Positions 31,651 through 31,951 of a stretch of 31,951 nucleotides of DNA are shown piece by piece. Position 1 is the first letter of the stretch; every line of letters begins with the position of its first letter. The notes under the pieces were generated by a model. That model made no database searches and had not been told where the DNA came from. It saw only the letters and a list, made by a program, of their open reading frames with translations. The DNA is from an uncultured Clostridia bacterium (GTDB lineage: Bacteria; Bacillota; Clostridia; Christensenellales; Aristaeellaceae): positions 1-31,951 of the forward strand of contig CAKUKM010000028.1 of the NCBI GenBank assembly GCA_934663595.1, given 5' to 3'. The position numbers and the translations under genes are program-made.

Positions 31651-31941
31651 GGAGAGCTCGAGAGGGCCGAAGCCCTCTCGAACTTCAAATCGAGCCCAGC
31701 GGCGTGTACGGTGGCAAGGTTGCTTGCCCTTGGCAAGCAAGTCGCTACGCGACCGGCAAAGCTAAATCAAAGATTTAGGTTTGCCGCCTCGCGGGCTTTT
31801 TTCGCGAAGGGAAATCCCATTTCCCGAGAGCGAAAAAAGATTCCTTGCAGATTTTGCGCCCGGGGATTCCGCAGGAATCCTAGCAAAATCTGGTAAAGGC
31901 TGAAAACCCAAAGGGTTTTCAGGTTTCGCCAAAGGCGAAAC
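31651..31941 (-). repeat. Hairpin-array dispersed repeat, copy 3 (longest, inverted to copy 1)
   Basis: 31651-31825 is the near reverse complement of 1-176. Stems, all perfect unless noted: 31659-31667/31672-31680, 31720-31728/31732-31740, 31741-31745/31749-31753, 31762-31768/31772-31778 within 31754-31760/31780-31786, 31797-31805/31830-31838 enclosing 31809-31815/31819-31825, 31848-31857/31883-31892 enclosing 31864-31870/31874-31880, 31900-31909/31913-31922 and 31923-31930/31934-31941. Nearly all closed loops are three or four bases. The right side beyond 31826 has no partner in the window because copy 1 is cut at base 1. It lies directly upstream of the surface protein gene, whose leader therefore may include its last hairpin. 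Confidence 0.85.
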
Positions 31942-31951
31942 TGCCGACGGC

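Noticed and set aside
1..31951. Composite transposon bounded by inverted repeats
   Set aside because: The segment between holds normal housekeeping and sporulation genes, there is no transposase, no target duplication can be seen, and related repeats also occur inside.
31842..31951. tRNA or riboswitch in the terminal hairpins
   Set aside because: No cloverleaf, CCA end or known aptamer core was seen; the simple perfect stems fit the hairpin-array repeat instead.

Overview
The window looks like a chromosomal piece of a GC-rich, endospore-forming Firmicute of the class Clostridia, probably an uncultured gut-type lineage. Three things support this: a spoVAC-spoVAD-spoVAE cluster, Gram-positive signals throughout (strong GGAGG ribosome sites, a sortase with a PPxTG surface protein, pheB/degV/yprB/yoaP-type genes), and strong codon bias to G/C. 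No rRNA, tRNA, CRISPR or transposase was seen. Names below rest on motif reading, not on a search.

Layout. 1-228: part of a dispersed repeat made of small perfect hairpins. 229-2814 (minus): metallophosphoesterase and a ParB-like/BMP fusion protein. 2927-4675 (minus): Na/Pi symporter with a PhoU-like tail. 4829-5716 (minus): DegV protein, divergent from a DUF1836 protein (5859-6461, plus). 6521-12147 (minus): a tight operon ddl-murF-BI-1-miaA-like-MFS-pheB, with several start/stop overlaps. 12349-14287 (minus): yprB-like nuclease and a TPR protein, divergent from an ABC exporter (14462-16237, plus). 16466-18846 (plus): the spoVA operon with a leader of very small overlapping ORFs. 18984-21345 (plus): GH109-like oxidoreductase and a ferredoxin-type aldo/keto reductase. 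21585-24749 (plus): YoaP-like double acetyltransferase, GyrI-like protein, LicC-like nucleotidyltransferase. 24964-31616 (minus): a 1752-residue wall-anchored surface protein, its class B sortase, and a TIGR04086 membrane protein. 31651-31951: an inverted, longer copy of the hairpin repeat.

The most unusual material lies between or at the ends of genes. (1) Upstream of spoVAC a 47-base unit is repeated four times. Each unit carries a ribosome site, a start codon and a 16-codon ORF whose stop overlaps the next start (ATGA/GTGA), so 17 codons minus 4 bases gives exactly 47. (2) A hairpin-array repeat occurs in inverted orientation at both ends of the window, with stems kept and loops changed, and shortened relatives sit just after three stop codons. 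(3) Two other genes have 3' ends that have been tandemly copied, with 82-base and 56-base units. (4) A GNAT domain carries two low-complexity insertions, one built from in-frame repeats. Together these suggest a genome prone to short tandem duplication and populated by a structured, possibly mobile or regulatory, hairpin element.
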